A stretch of 64,000 nucleotides of DNA. Origin: Arthrobacter silviterrae. Its GTDB lineage: Bacteria > Actinomycetota > Actinomycetes > Actinomycetales > Micrococcaceae. The notes beneath the pieces are model-generated. The model was not told the origin of the DNA, made no database searches, and saw only the letters and a list, made by a program, of their open reading frames with translations. Location: contig NZ_JAAKZI010000009.1 of assembly GCF_011045165.1 (NCBI RefSeq), positions 1 through 64,000 on the forward strand, written 5' to 3'. Both the position numbers and the translations under genes were made by a program. The number at the start of each line of letters is the position of its first letter. The first letter of the stretch is position 1. Below, in pieces: positions 44,290 through 52,875 of this stretch.

Positions 44290-44482
44290 GGTGGGGTCCG
44301 TTCCTTTGGGTGCCGTCAATTCACGTGCCGGCATTTCACTGTCACAGCCGATGCTACCCAGATCCACGCCGGCGCAACGGGCAAATCGTCCCAAATGTGC
44401 TGCGCCGCAGTATTTTTCGCCCGGGCGGCCGGACCCCGCCGGCATTACTGTTGAGGGAAACCCTACGAGGAGGAGCCCCCAC

Positions 44483-45280
44483 ATGCTGCTGGCACTCATG
44501 CAGGCCCAGGCCCGCCCGCTGGACGTGGCGGCGAACCTGGCCGCCATTGACCACGCCGCCCGGGACGCCGCGGCCGCCGGCGCGCAGCTGCTGCTGACGC
44601 CGGAGCTGTTCCCCCTCGGCTACGCGCCGCTGCGCATCCACGCAGACTTTGACATGGCTCGCCTGCCCGACATCCGGGCTGTGCTGGCGGAAACAGCGCG
44701 CCGCCACGGGATCGGCCTGGTCTACAGCCTGCCGGGGGACCGCGACGGCACCCGTCCCGGCATTTCGGCCACCCTGCTGGACGCTGCCGGGACCGAACTC
44801 CTCACGTACGGCAAGGTGCACCTCTTTGGCGGGGACGAGCGCACGGCCTTTTCCCCCGCAAGCCGGCCGCCCGGCGTCGTGCAGTTCATGGGGCTCAACA
44901 TCTCCATGGTCATTTGCTACGACGTGGAATTCCCCGAAACCGTCCGGGCTGCCGCGGTGCGGGGCGCCGACGCGGTGCTGGTGCCCACGGCGCTGGCGCA
45001 CGGCTTTGACGAGGTCCCCAACATCATCCTGCGGGCACGGGCCCTGGAAAACCATGTTGCCGTGGCCTATGCCAACCACTGCGGCATCGAGGACGGCACC
45101 ACTTTTGGCGGCGGCAGCATCATTGCCGGGCCCGACGGCGGTGTCCTGGCCTCCGCGGGGATCGGCGCCGAGCTGCTGTACGCCGAGCTGGACGCGGACG
45201 CGATCCGCGGTTCGCGCGCAGGCGTGCCCTACCTGGCCGAGCGCCGCCCGGAGCTCTACCGCGAGTGGGAGAACGGGTAG
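44483..45280 (+). CDS. Nitrilase-superfamily amidase, DavA-like
   Basis: A 265-residue carbon-nitrogen hydrolase. The catalytic triad is visible: Glu in LLLTPELFPLGY, Lys in YGKVHLFGGDE, Cys in MVICYDVEFPE. Its length and motifs, including RARALENHVAVAYANHCG and PYLAERRPEL, resemble Pseudomonas DavA (5-aminovaleramide amidase). The neighbouring DavB-like oxygenase at 49992 would supply that substrate from lysine. The ATG at 44483 has GAGGAGGAG upstream. Other amidases of the same branch cannot be excluded without comparison. Confidence 0.8.
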   Translation: MLLALMQAQARPLDVAANLAAIDHAARDAAAAGAQLLLTPELFPLGYAPLRIHADFDMARLPDIRAVLAETARRHGIGLVYSLPGDRDGTRPGISATLLDAAGTELLTYGKVHLFGGDERTAFSPASRPPGVVQFMGLNISMVICYDVEFPETVRAAAVRGADAVLVPTALAHGFDEVPNIILRARALENHVAVAYANHCGIEDGTTFGGGSIIAGPDGGVLASAGIGAELLYAELDADAIRGSRAGVPYLAERRPELYREWENG

Positions 45281-45322
45281 CGCCGCCGCTGATTGAGCTT
45301 GTCGAAATCTCGGGCCGCCGCC

Positions 45323-45434
45323 GGGTCTCGACGCGCTCGCAGGGCTCGCTGCTCGACCACCGACGCGCTCTCGGGTCTCGACGCGCTCGCAGGGCTCGCT
45401 GCTCGACCACCGGGTCTCGACGCTCGACCACCGG
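45323..45434. repeat. Intergenic GGTCTCGACGCGCTCG repeats
   Basis: A 39-nt unit, GGGTCTCGACGCGCTCGCAG followed by GGCTCGCTGCTCGACCACC, occurs at 45323 and, 50 nt later, at 45373, with a shortened third copy to about 45434. Each unit can fold (GGTCTCGA against the TCGACCACC-type end). GAGCTTGTCGAAATC just before is a related half. It fills the gap between the convergent amidase and PucR genes, likely as a terminator or packaging-type repeat. Confidence 0.85.
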
Positions 45435-45435
45435 C

Positions 45436-47052
45436 CTACAGGTACTGCAGCGCAATCCAGAGGTCGGCGCGGGACTGGGGGTCGTTGGGGTCCCGCTCCA
45501 GCAGCTCGAAGGCGGCGCCTATGTGCCGGCGGACGCTGTTGCGGTGCAGCGACAGCGCCTTGGCCGTGGCGTCCCAGCTGCCATTGTGCGTGAGCCAGCC
45601 GCGCAGCACCTCCAGCAGCACGTCCCGCCGTTCGGGCTCCAGTTCCAGCAGCGGCGCCAGGACCTGCCCCGCCAGCATGGTGCCGGCCTCCCGGCCCAGC
45701 AGGCCCGTGACGGACCACGTCACCGAATCCACGCGCAGCGTCTCCGAGGTGGCCCGGGCCCGGGCCCGCAGCGAGCCGACCCGCTGATACGCGGCCGGGA
45801 GGTCGTTGGGTTCCACGGGGTCGCCCACCACCAGCCGCCAGCCCAGCCGTTCCACCTCGGCCACGGAAGCCTCGTCCACCTTCAGCCGGGTCACGGCCGC
45901 GAAGCCGTAGTCGGTGATTTCCACCAGCTTGGTGTCGAAGATCCGCCGCCACTGCAGCAGTTCCCGCACGGGGCTGTCGGTGCTGCGCCACTGCGGCGCA
46001 TCCACATTCACGCCCTGCACCACCCGCATGGGCGCGGACCGGGAGGAGGAAAGGCTCTGCGCCAGCAGGTCCTTCGCCGCCGTTATCTGCCGTGAGGTTC
46101 CGGCGGCCAGTGTTTCCGGGTGCAGCAGCAGCGCGGTGGCCAGCTGGCTCGGTGCCAGGGAGCCGCTGGTGCGCTGGCGCGAGAGCAGCTCCAGGAGGCC
46201 GACGGCGGCGGAAACTATGTTGTTGTGCGCCGGGGACAGCCGCTCCGCGGAGCCAATCACCAGGGCGCCCAGGTTGACGTCGCGGTTGCTGCGCAGCGGG
46301 TGCCCCACCACAAATTCGGACCCCTCCGCCGGGTAGCTGTCCAGCTCCACGCGCGGGCCCGAGCCCTGGAACAGCCGTTCCAGCAGCGGCCCCAGCAGCA
46401 CGACGTCGGCCGGCCGGGTTCCGGCGCGCGCCCGCACCTTGCCGTCGGCCCCCACCAGCACGGCCCAGCAGGGCACCCGCTGCACCAGCGTTGCCAGCAC
46501 CTCCTGGTCGGGGCGCGGGGAGAGCACGGAGCGCATCAGCAGCCGGTTGGTCTCGGCCAGGCTGCGGAACACCTTCGCCGAATCCGATTCCAGCAGCTGC
46601 GCAAACTGCAGCCCGATCGCGGCGAACGGGACGGACGGCGGCACCTCCACCAGTGTGATCCCGTGGCGGCGGCAGGACGCCGCCAATGCGGGCGGCACCG
46701 CATCATGGTACGGGGTCAGGCCAAAGCCCAGGGCGCAGACGCGGGCCACGGCCAGCCGCGCCACGTAGGCCTCGACCGCGTCCGCCGTGCCGCCGTCGTC
46801 CATCAGGGGAAGGCCGGCGGTGAGCACAAACTCGCCGTCCATGAGGTACGGGGTGGGGTCCGCCAGTTCACTGGGCTCCACCCAGCGCAGCCGGGCGTCC
46901 AGGTCCGCGGCGTGCAGGATCTTCAGCTCATGCGGCAGCTCCGCCAGGAACTGGGACAGCGTCACGGAGCGGAAGCGGGACTCCACTTCCTCCGTGGAAA
47001 GCGGCAGCGAGCGCACCCGCCCGGAGGTGCCGCCGTCGGTGCTAGCGGCCAT
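45436..47052 (-). CDS. PucR-family transcriptional regulator
   Basis: A 538-residue regulator. The N-terminal PucR/purine-catabolism-type domain (about 28-160) includes TLSQFLAELPHELKILHAADLDARLRWV and LMDGEFVLTAGLPL. A GAF-like middle follows. The C-terminal PucR helix-turn-helix (about 465-530) reads LRGWLTHNGSWDATAKALSLHRNSVRRHI. Such regulators control catabolism of nitrogen compounds (purines, polyamines, amino acids). It overlaps the 3' end of the racemase gene by 11 nt, so the two are co-expressed. It likely governs the lysine-type genes on either side. Confidence 0.9.
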   Translation of the reverse strand: MAASTDGGTSGRVRSLPLSTEEVESRFRSVTLSQFLAELPHELKILHAADLDARLRWVEPSELADPTPYLMDGEFVLTAGLPLMDDGGTADAVEAYVARLAVARVCALGFGLTPYHDAVPPALAASCRRHGITLVEVPPSVPFAAIGLQFAQLLESDSAKVFRSLAETNRLLMRSVLSPRPDQEVLATLVQRVPCWAVLVGADGKVRARAGTRPADVVLLGPLLERLFQGSGPRVELDSYPAEGSEFVVGHPLRSNRDVNLGALVIGSAERLSPAHNNIVSAAVGLLELLSRQRTSGSLAPSQLATALLLHPETLAAGTSRQITAAKDLLAQSLSSSRSAPMRVVQGVNVDAPQWRSTDSPVRELLQWRRIFDTKLVEITDYGFAAVTRLKVDEASVAEVERLGWRLVVGDPVEPNDLPAAYQRVGSLRARARATSETLRVDSVTWSVTGLLGREAGTMLAGQVLAPLLELEPERRDVLLEVLRGWLTHNGSWDATAKALSLHRNSVRRHIGAAFELLERDPNDPQSRADLWIALQYL

Positions 47053-48217
47053 GGGTGTACACCCGCTGCAGCCGGGGCGCGATCCGGTTGATGACCTCGT
47101 CGCCGTGGCTGTTGATGGCGGCGCCCCAGTCGTCGGCGCTCGCGGCCCCGGCGGCCGGGTCGCCGAACAGCAGGGCGGTTTCGCCCACGCGGACGGATGT
47201 CTCGTGGCCCAGATCCACCATGAACTGGTCCATGCAGACCTTGCCGATCACCGGCACCCTTTGGCCGCCCACCATCACCACGCTGCTGCCGGATATCCCC
47301 TTGGGGATGCCGTCCGCGTAACCCAGCGGGATCAGGCCGAGGTAGCGGGACTCGTGCGTGATGGCGCGGTGTTCGTAGCTGACGCCGGTGCCCGCCGGCA
47401 CATGCTTGACCAGCACCACGGGGGCCGTGACGGAGAGCGCGGGGCGCAGCCCGTAGTCGGCCGGGTCCATGTGCTCTGCGGGGGAGAGGCCGTACATGGC
47501 CAGCCCGGCGCGCACCATGTCAAAGTGGAACTCGGGCCGGGCCAGGATGTTCGCCGAACTGGCCACGTGTCGCAGGGTGGGCGCCAGCCCGGCGTCGAAC
47601 GCCTCCCGGACCGCCTCCTCAAACTCGGCGACGGCGGCCGTGTTGGCCGGGTGGGCGGGGACGTCGGCCCAGGCCAGGTGCGTCCACACGCCGCGGACCG
47701 TGACGGAGCCGCTGAGCTCCGCCGCCCGTGCGGCCGCCACCAGGGCCGGCCAATCCTCGCGCCGGGCGCCGCCGCGGCTCAGTCCGCTGTCCAGCTCCAG
47801 GTGGATGAACGCGGTACGGCCCAGCCCGCTTGCTATGCCGGCCACCACCTCAAGCTGGGCCGGGCTGCCCAGGGAAATGTCGACGTCGTTCCCCACCGCC
47901 TCGGCCATGGCGCCGCCGGAGGTGGTGGCCAGGTAGAGCCACGCCAGGATGGGGGCCGTGATGCCGGCGCGGCGCAGGGCCAGCGCCTCGGAGAGCTGTG
48001 CCGTGCCGAGCCAGTCCGCGCCGGCGGCGAGGGCGGTCCGGGCCGTCTCCAGCAGGCCGTGCCCATAGGCGTTACCCTTGACGACGGCCATCAAGTGCGC
48101 GGAACGCGTGCGTTCCCGCAGGATTCCCACATTGTGCCCGATGGCATCCAGGTCCACGCTGACCGTGCCGGTGGTGAGCTCCGCCACAGCGGAGGCTGGT
48201 AGTGCATTCTGTCTCAT
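47042..48217 (-). CDS. alr: Alanine racemase family enzyme (possibly broad-specificity)
   Basis: A 391-residue PLP fold-III racemase. The PLP lysine is in LMAVVKGNAYGHG, the second catalytic Tyr in GVSYEHRAI, with the phosphate-binding region YGLSPAEH and the substrate region VCMDQFMVDLG. The family converts L- and D-alanine, and some members act on lysine. The setting (PucR, amino-acid permease, lysine-oxygenase-like gene) suggests a catabolic, possibly broad-specificity role rather than the cell-wall enzyme. The ATG at 48217 is used. TACGCT lies 6 nt before it with no ribosome site, so a leaderless mRNA is possible. Confidence 0.93.
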   Translation of the reverse strand: MRQNALPASAVAELTTGTVSVDLDAIGHNVGILRERTRSAHLMAVVKGNAYGHGLLETARTALAAGADWLGTAQLSEALALRRAGITAPILAWLYLATTSGGAMAEAVGNDVDISLGSPAQLEVVAGIASGLGRTAFIHLELDSGLSRGGARREDWPALVAAARAAELSGSVTVRGVWTHLAWADVPAHPANTAAVAEFEEAVREAFDAGLAPTLRHVASSANILARPEFHFDMVRAGLAMYGLSPAEHMDPADYGLRPALSVTAPVVLVKHVPAGTGVSYEHRAITHESRYLGLIPLGYADGIPKGISGSSVVMVGGQRVPVIGKVCMDQFMVDLGHETSVRVGETALLFGDPAAGAASADDWGAAINSHGDEVINRIAPRLQRVYTHGR

Positions 48218-48329
48218 GTGGATAGCGTACAGGATGTTTTGCACTACGTTGAGATGTGGGTCACAGCTTTATTGTTGAGAAACGGGAACAGCGCCTCCAG
48301 CAGGCTTTCGAGAGAATTGGATCAAGAGG

Positions 48330-49988
48330 ATGACACTGCGTGATCAACTCAGCCAGCGGTCAAAGGCGACCGCACCACGCCCGCAAGGACGCGGGCCGCA
48401 AGGACGCGGGCCGCAAGGACGCGGGCCGCAAGGACGCGGGCCGCAAGGCGGCAACCATGGCGGCGGCCCCGCCGTCGGGCTTGGCACCCAGCTCATGCGG
48501 CGCAAGCCGCTGGGCCAGATGCTCCACGAAGCCGGCAACGGCACCGACGGCCGGAAGCTGGTGCGCAGCTTTGGCGTGCTGCAGCTGACCATGATCAGCG
48601 TGGGCGCCACCCTGGGCACCGGCATCCTGGTGATCCTGGGCGACTCCGTGCCGCTGGCCGGGCCCGCCGTCTTCATCTCCTTCCTCATCGCCGGCGTCGC
48701 GGCCCTGCTTTCGGCCGTGTCCTACGCGGAAATGGCCGGCATGGTCCCGGTCTCCGGCTCCAGCTACTCCTACACCTACGCCACCCTCGGCGAGGGCATG
48801 GCCTGGATTTGCGGCTGGTGCCTGGTGCTCGAATACGCGGTGTCCGTGGCAGCCGTGGCCGTGGGCGCGGGGCAGTACATCAACGAGGCCGTGGCCGGCT
48901 TCGGGTGGGCGCTGCCGGACTTCATCTCCCAGCCGCCGGGTTCGGGCGGATTCCTGAACCTGCCCGCCATGGCCATTGTGCTGCTGGCCATGTTCCTGCT
49001 GGTGCGCGGCGCCAAGGAAAGCGCCGTCATCAACACGGTGATCGTGTTCGTGAAAATCATCATCCTGCTCTTCTTCTGCGCCATCGCCTTCACCGCTTTC
49101 CAGGCCGGCAACTTCAGCCCGCTCATGCCGATGGGCGCCGCCGGCGTCTCCGCGGCAGCCTCACGCGTGTTCTTCTCCTACATCGGCTTCGACGCCGCCT
49201 CCACGGCCGGGGAGGAAGCCAAGAACCCGCAGCGCGACCTGCCCCGGGCCATCATGCTCTCCATGTTGATCGTGACCTCGCTGTACGTGCTGGTGGCTGT
49301 GGCCGCCGTGGGCGCCCGCCAGTGGACCTGGTTTGAGGGCACGCAGGCCGCCCTGGTGCAGATCCTGCTTGAAATCACGCACCAGCCGTGGATGGGCCTG
49401 GTGTTCTCCGTGGGCGCCGTGCTCGCCATCGCCTCCATCGTGCTGACCGTGCTCTACGGCCAGACCCGCATCCTGATGTCCATGTCCCGCGACGGCCTGG
49501 TCCCGGAAATCTTCGGCCGCATCTCAGCCAAGCGCGGCACCCCCGTGGCCGGCACCCTGATCGTGGGCATCGCCGTCGCCCTGACCGCGGGCCTGATCCC
49601 GCTGGGCGCGCTCGCCGACGCAACCAGCATCGGCACGCTCTTTGCTTTCGCGCTGGTCAACGTGGCCGTGATCTACCTGCGCCGCAATCGCCCTGACCTC
49701 AAGCGCAGCTACAAAGTGGCCTTCTACCCGGTCACCCCCATCCTGGGCTCGCTCATGTGCATCTACCTGATGGTCAACCTGGGCGGCGTCACCTGGATTG
49801 TCTTCGTTGCCTGGATGCTGGTGGGCCTGCTGGCGTACTTTGGCTACGGCCGCAAGCACTCCCGCGTGGCCGCCCTGACGGTTGCAGAGTACGACGAACT
49901 CTCCGCGCAGTCCCTGGAAACCACTGACATGTTCGACGCCGGGTCCCCGGCTGCCGCTTCCGCCGCACCCGAGGCAAAGGTACCGTAA
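48330..49988 (+). CDS. APC-family amino acid permease, cationic (CAT) type
   Basis: A 552-residue permease with 12-13 membrane segments. After an unusual Arg/Gly/Pro/Gln repeat head of about 50 residues the CAT-type opening appears: QLTMISVGATLGTGILVILG, SAVSYAEMAGMVPVSGSSYSYTYATLGEGMAWICGW, FFSYIGFDAASTAGEEAKNPQRDLPRAI and LYGQTRILMSMSRDG. This subgroup often carries lysine, arginine or ornithine. Three nt separate its stop from the amine-oxidase-family gene, so uptake and oxidation are coupled. It is divergent from the racemase. Confidence 0.92.
   Translation: MTLRDQLSQRSKATAPRPQGRGPQGRGPQGRGPQGRGPQGGNHGGGPAVGLGTQLMRRKPLGQMLHEAGNGTDGRKLVRSFGVLQLTMISVGATLGTGILVILGDSVPLAGPAVFISFLIAGVAALLSAVSYAEMAGMVPVSGSSYSYTYATLGEGMAWICGWCLVLEYAVSVAAVAVGAGQYINEAVAGFGWALPDFISQPPGSGGFLNLPAMAIVLLAMFLLVRGAKESAVINTVIVFVKIIILLFFCAIAFTAFQAGNFSPLMPMGAAGVSAAASRVFFSYIGFDAASTAGEEAKNPQRDLPRAIMLSMLIVTSLYVLVAVAAVGARQWTWFEGTQAALVQILLEITHQPWMGLVFSVGAVLAIASIVLTVLYGQTRILMSMSRDGLVPEIFGRISAKRGTPVAGTLIVGIAVALTAGLIPLGALADATSIGTLFAFALVNVAVIYLRRNRPDLKRSYKVAFYPVTPILGSLMCIYLMVNLGGVTWIVFVAWMLVGLLAYFGYGRKHSRVAALTVAEYDELSAQSLETTDMFDAGSPAAASAAPEAKVP
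48381..48449 (+). repeat. 15-nt tandem repeat in the permease N-terminus
   Basis: CCGCAAGGACGCGGG is repeated four times exactly (48381, 48396, 48411, 48426) and then partially. It encodes (Gly-Arg-Gly-Pro-Gln)n before the first membrane segment. Copy number may change in frame. The equivalent segment is absent from ordinary CAT permeases. Confidence 0.95.
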
Positions 49989-49991
49989 GGC

Positions 49992-51641
49992 ATGACCGAA
50001 GCCATCACCATGCTGAACCCCGATTTCCCGTTCAGCTACGACCACTACCTTGCGCACCCGGCCGGCCTGGGCAGCGTGCCCGCCGCAGCCTACGGGACGG
50101 AGGTTGCCGTGATCGGCGGCGGGCTCTCCGGGCTTGTCGCCGCGTACGAGCTCATGAAAATGGGGCTCAAGCCAGTCATCTTCGAGGCGGACCAGATCGG
50201 CGGGCGGCTGCGCACGGCCAGCTTCCCGGGCGCCCCGGACGTCACGGCCGACCTGGGCGGCATGCGCTTCCCCGTCTCCGGCCGCGCCTTCTACCATTAT
50301 GTGGACCTGCTGGGCCTGTCCACCGAGGCGTTCCCCAACCCGCTCGCCGAGGCCACCTCCAGCACCGTGATCGAGCTGGCCGGGAAGCGGCACTACGCCA
50401 CCACCGAGGCGGAACTGCCGGAATTCTTCCGCGAGGTGGCGCGGGCCTGGAAGGACGCCGTTAACGACGGCGCCGCGTTCTCGCAGATGCAGGACGCCAT
50501 CCGGGCCAGGGACACCAGGCGCATCAAGGAACTGTGGAACGCACTGGTCCCGGAGCTGGACGAGGAAACGTTCTACGGCTTCATCGCCGGCTCCGCCTCG
50601 TTCCGGAAGGCAGGGTTCGGGCACCGGGAGGCCTTTGGCCAGGTGGGCTTTGGCACGGGCGGCTGGGACACCGACTTCCCGAATTCCATCCTGGAGATCC
50701 TGCGCGTGGTCTACACCGATGCGGACGACGGCCACCGCAGCATTTCAGGCGGGGCGCAGAGGCTCCCCGAGGCACTCTGGCGGGACACGCCGTCGGGCCT
50801 GGAATTTTGGCCCGAAGGCACCTCGCTGAGCTCGCTGCATGCAGGCTCCCCGCGCGGTGCCGTGGCGAAGATTGCCCGCGCCGGCGACGGTTCCCTCGAG
50901 ATCACCGAACGGTGGGGGCGGGTGCAGCGCTTCGCGGCCGTGGTCAGCACCTGCCAGTCGTGGCTGCTGTCCACGCGCATCAACACGGAGGAATCGCTGT
51001 TTGCCGCGCCCATGTGGACGGCCATTGAGCGGTCGCACTACATGCAGTCGTCCAAGACTTTTGTCATGGTGGACCGGCCGTTTTGGAAGGACATTGACCC
51101 CGCCACGGGCCGCGAAACCATGTCCATGACGCTGACGGACCGGCTCAACCGCGCCACATACCTACTGGACAACGGCCCGGACAAGCCCGCCGTCATCCTG
51201 CTGTCCTACACCTGGAACGACGACGCGCTGAAGTGGCTGGCGCTCTCCGCCGAGGAACGCGTGGAGCTGATGTTGCATTCGCTGGCGCAGATCTACCCGG
51301 GCGTGGACATCGCGTCCCACATTGTGGGCGCGCCGATCACCGTTTCGTGGGAGGCAGACCCCAACTTCATGGGTGCCTTCAAGGCCAACCTGCCCGGGCA
51401 CTACCGCTACCAGCAGCGCCTGTTCACGCACTTTGCGCAGGACGGGCTGCCGGATTCGCAGCGCGGCATCTTCCTGGCCGGCGACGACGTTTCCTGGACC
51501 GCGGGCTGGGCCGACGGCGCCGTCACCACGGCGCTGAACGCCGTCTGGGGCGTGGTGCGCCATCTGGGCGGCACGTCTGCCGAGGGGAATCCCGGGCCGG
51601 GCGAGCTTCTTCCGGAGATTGGCCCGATGTCCCTCGACTGA
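49992..51641 (+). CDS. FAD-dependent L-lysine oxidase/monooxygenase, DavB-like
   Basis: A 549-residue flavin amine oxidase-superfamily protein. The dinucleotide fold is VAVIGGGLSGLVAAYELM, then FEADQIGGRLR and DLGGMRFPVS. The C-terminal FAD motif is GIFLAGDDVSWTAGWADGAV. Stretches such as HREAFGQVGFGTGGWDTDFPNS and MQSSKTFVMVDRPFWKD, and the end GPGELLPEIGP, closely resemble the L-amino acid oxidase/monooxygenase group that includes lysine 2-monooxygenase DavB. Lysine to 5-aminovaleramide is the likely reaction; tryptophan monooxygenase is a related alternative. It is coupled to the permease upstream; palindrome C follows 38 nt after the stop. Confidence 0.88.
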   Translation: MTEAITMLNPDFPFSYDHYLAHPAGLGSVPAAAYGTEVAVIGGGLSGLVAAYELMKMGLKPVIFEADQIGGRLRTASFPGAPDVTADLGGMRFPVSGRAFYHYVDLLGLSTEAFPNPLAEATSSTVIELAGKRHYATTEAELPEFFREVARAWKDAVNDGAAFSQMQDAIRARDTRRIKELWNALVPELDEETFYGFIAGSASFRKAGFGHREAFGQVGFGTGGWDTDFPNSILEILRVVYTDADDGHRSISGGAQRLPEALWRDTPSGLEFWPEGTSLSSLHAGSPRGAVAKIARAGDGSLEITERWGRVQRFAAVVSTCQSWLLSTRINTEESLFAAPMWTAIERSHYMQSSKTFVMVDRPFWKDIDPATGRETMSMTLTDRLNRATYLLDNGPDKPAVILLSYTWNDDALKWLALSAEERVELMLHSLAQIYPGVDIASHIVGAPITVSWEADPNFMGAFKANLPGHYRYQQRLFTHFAQDGLPDSQRGIFLAGDDVSWTAGWADGAVTTALNAVWGVVRHLGGTSAEGNPGPGELLPEIGPMSLD

Positions 51642-51679
51642 CCCCCGGTGGGCGCGTTCGAGAATCGACAACCCCCCCC

Positions 51680-51750
51680 AACTGTGAGTCAGAAACTGCA
51701 CGAAAACCCGTCGTTTTGGGCGAATTCCGTGCAGTTTCTGACTCACAGTT
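51680..51750. repeat. Long palindromic repeat, copy C
   Basis: 71 nt with perfect 23-bp arms (beginning AACTGTGAGTCAGAAACTGC) and a 25-nt spacer. The TGA stop (51743-51745) of the DUF2891 gene lies in the right arm, and its last codons are CAA CTG TGA, exactly as for nagZ in copy B. It lies between convergent davB-like and DUF2891 genes. Confidence 0.97.
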
Positions 51751-52807
51751 GAGGGTGGAGAGCGGCGGAGGCCAGGGCGTCCCAGGCGAAGCTGGCCAGC
51801 CAGTGGCTCGACATGAACTCTTCCGTCATTACGGAAGCCAGGCCCGGCTCGAGCAGCAGCGGCACGGCGGCGTCCACCACTGCGGCGAGCTGTCCGGCGT
51901 CGGGGCCGCCGTTTGCCCCGCCATGCCGGAGGGCCTGGCCGATGCGAATGAGCTGCCCGGCCCGGGTCAGGTTGAGCCCGTTCAGGTGGGCCAGGTAGCC
52001 GTCGGATTCGTCGGTGACCGAATACCTCGCCAGGATCCGCGAGTCCGGGCCAAGGTCCGGCAGGAAGGCGGCGAACCACTCGGCAAACGCCTCGGGAGCG
52101 AGCACCCGCGCCATGAGGTCGGCTTCGCTCAGCCCCGCGGAGAGGAAGTCCTGCCCGCTCATTTCCCACCCGCCGGGCCAGCCGGCGTCGTGCTTGAACC
52201 AGCGCAGCGCAGTCTGCTCGCACACACCAGCCGCCTTGTCGCGCCCCAGGGCGCGGAAGGCGTCGAGCAGGAGGCCCAAGCCGAAGGCCGCGTTGGTGTG
52301 CAGGCCGTGGCGGACCGGGAATTCCGCCTTCTCCGCCCAACCCGCCACAAGCCCGGCCACGATGTCCACCAGCGGATCGAGGGCGGCGCCCCACGCCTTG
52401 ACCTGCGGATCGGCGGAAGCGGCCGCCGCCGCGGCGAGCCGCACCAGCCAGGCCCAGCCGTAGGGGCGCTCCCAACTGGGGTTGTTCAGCAGGTACGCGC
52501 CCTCAACGACCAGGTTTTCCGGCGTCAGGTTCGCAGCAAGGGCCGTGCGCAGCTGGGCGTCCAGGCCGGCGTCGAGCCCGTGGCCCAGCAGCGTCACGCC
52601 CAGCCAGCTCATGTGGACGCAGGAGTGCCAGTCGAAGGACGTGTAAAACGCGGGGTGCAGTTCCTGCGGGCTGGGCCTGTCCGCCAGTGACGTCTCCACA
52701 TGGTGGGAAGCGTACGGGTAAGGCCGGGCCAGGTTGTCCAGGACGATCCCGGCGTAGTGGTTGGCCAGCGAATCCATGCGGGCGGCGGCGTCGGGGGCGG
52801 TGGTCAT
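51743..52807 (-). CDS. DUF2891 family protein
   Basis: A 354-residue soluble protein. It is rich in His/Trp/Tyr motifs expected of an alpha/alpha-toroid: YPYASHHVE, HPAFYTSFDWHSCVHMSWLG, NPSWERPYGWAWLVRL, NLTRAGQLIRI and SSHWLASFAWDAL. These match DUF2891, whose function is not established. The ATG at 52807 is preferred because AAGGATG sits 6 nt before it. It lies downstream of DUF979 and DUF969, and probably in their transcript, which links it to the 5-oxoproline-type cluster. Its stop codon is provided by palindrome C. Confidence 0.85.
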   Translation of the reverse strand: MTTAPDAAARMDSLANHYAGIVLDNLARPYPYASHHVETSLADRPSPQELHPAFYTSFDWHSCVHMSWLGVTLLGHGLDAGLDAQLRTALAANLTPENLVVEGAYLLNNPSWERPYGWAWLVRLAAAAAASADPQVKAWGAALDPLVDIVAGLVAGWAEKAEFPVRHGLHTNAAFGLGLLLDAFRALGRDKAAGVCEQTALRWFKHDAGWPGGWEMSGQDFLSAGLSEADLMARVLAPEAFAEWFAAFLPDLGPDSRILARYSVTDESDGYLAHLNGLNLTRAGQLIRIGQALRHGGANGGPDAGQLAAVVDAAVPLLLEPGLASVMTEEFMSSHWLASFAWDALASAALHPQL

Positions 52808-52875
52808 GGGCATCCTTCGGTGGTTATCTCGAACTTCGACGGGGCGACGGGGGGAGGGGGCGAGCGGGGGAGGGG

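Noticed and set aside
47042-48244. Racemase start at 48244
   Set aside because: The nine extra residues are not expected for the family and 48217 starts the polar N-terminus; neither start has a ribosome site, so this is a preference only.
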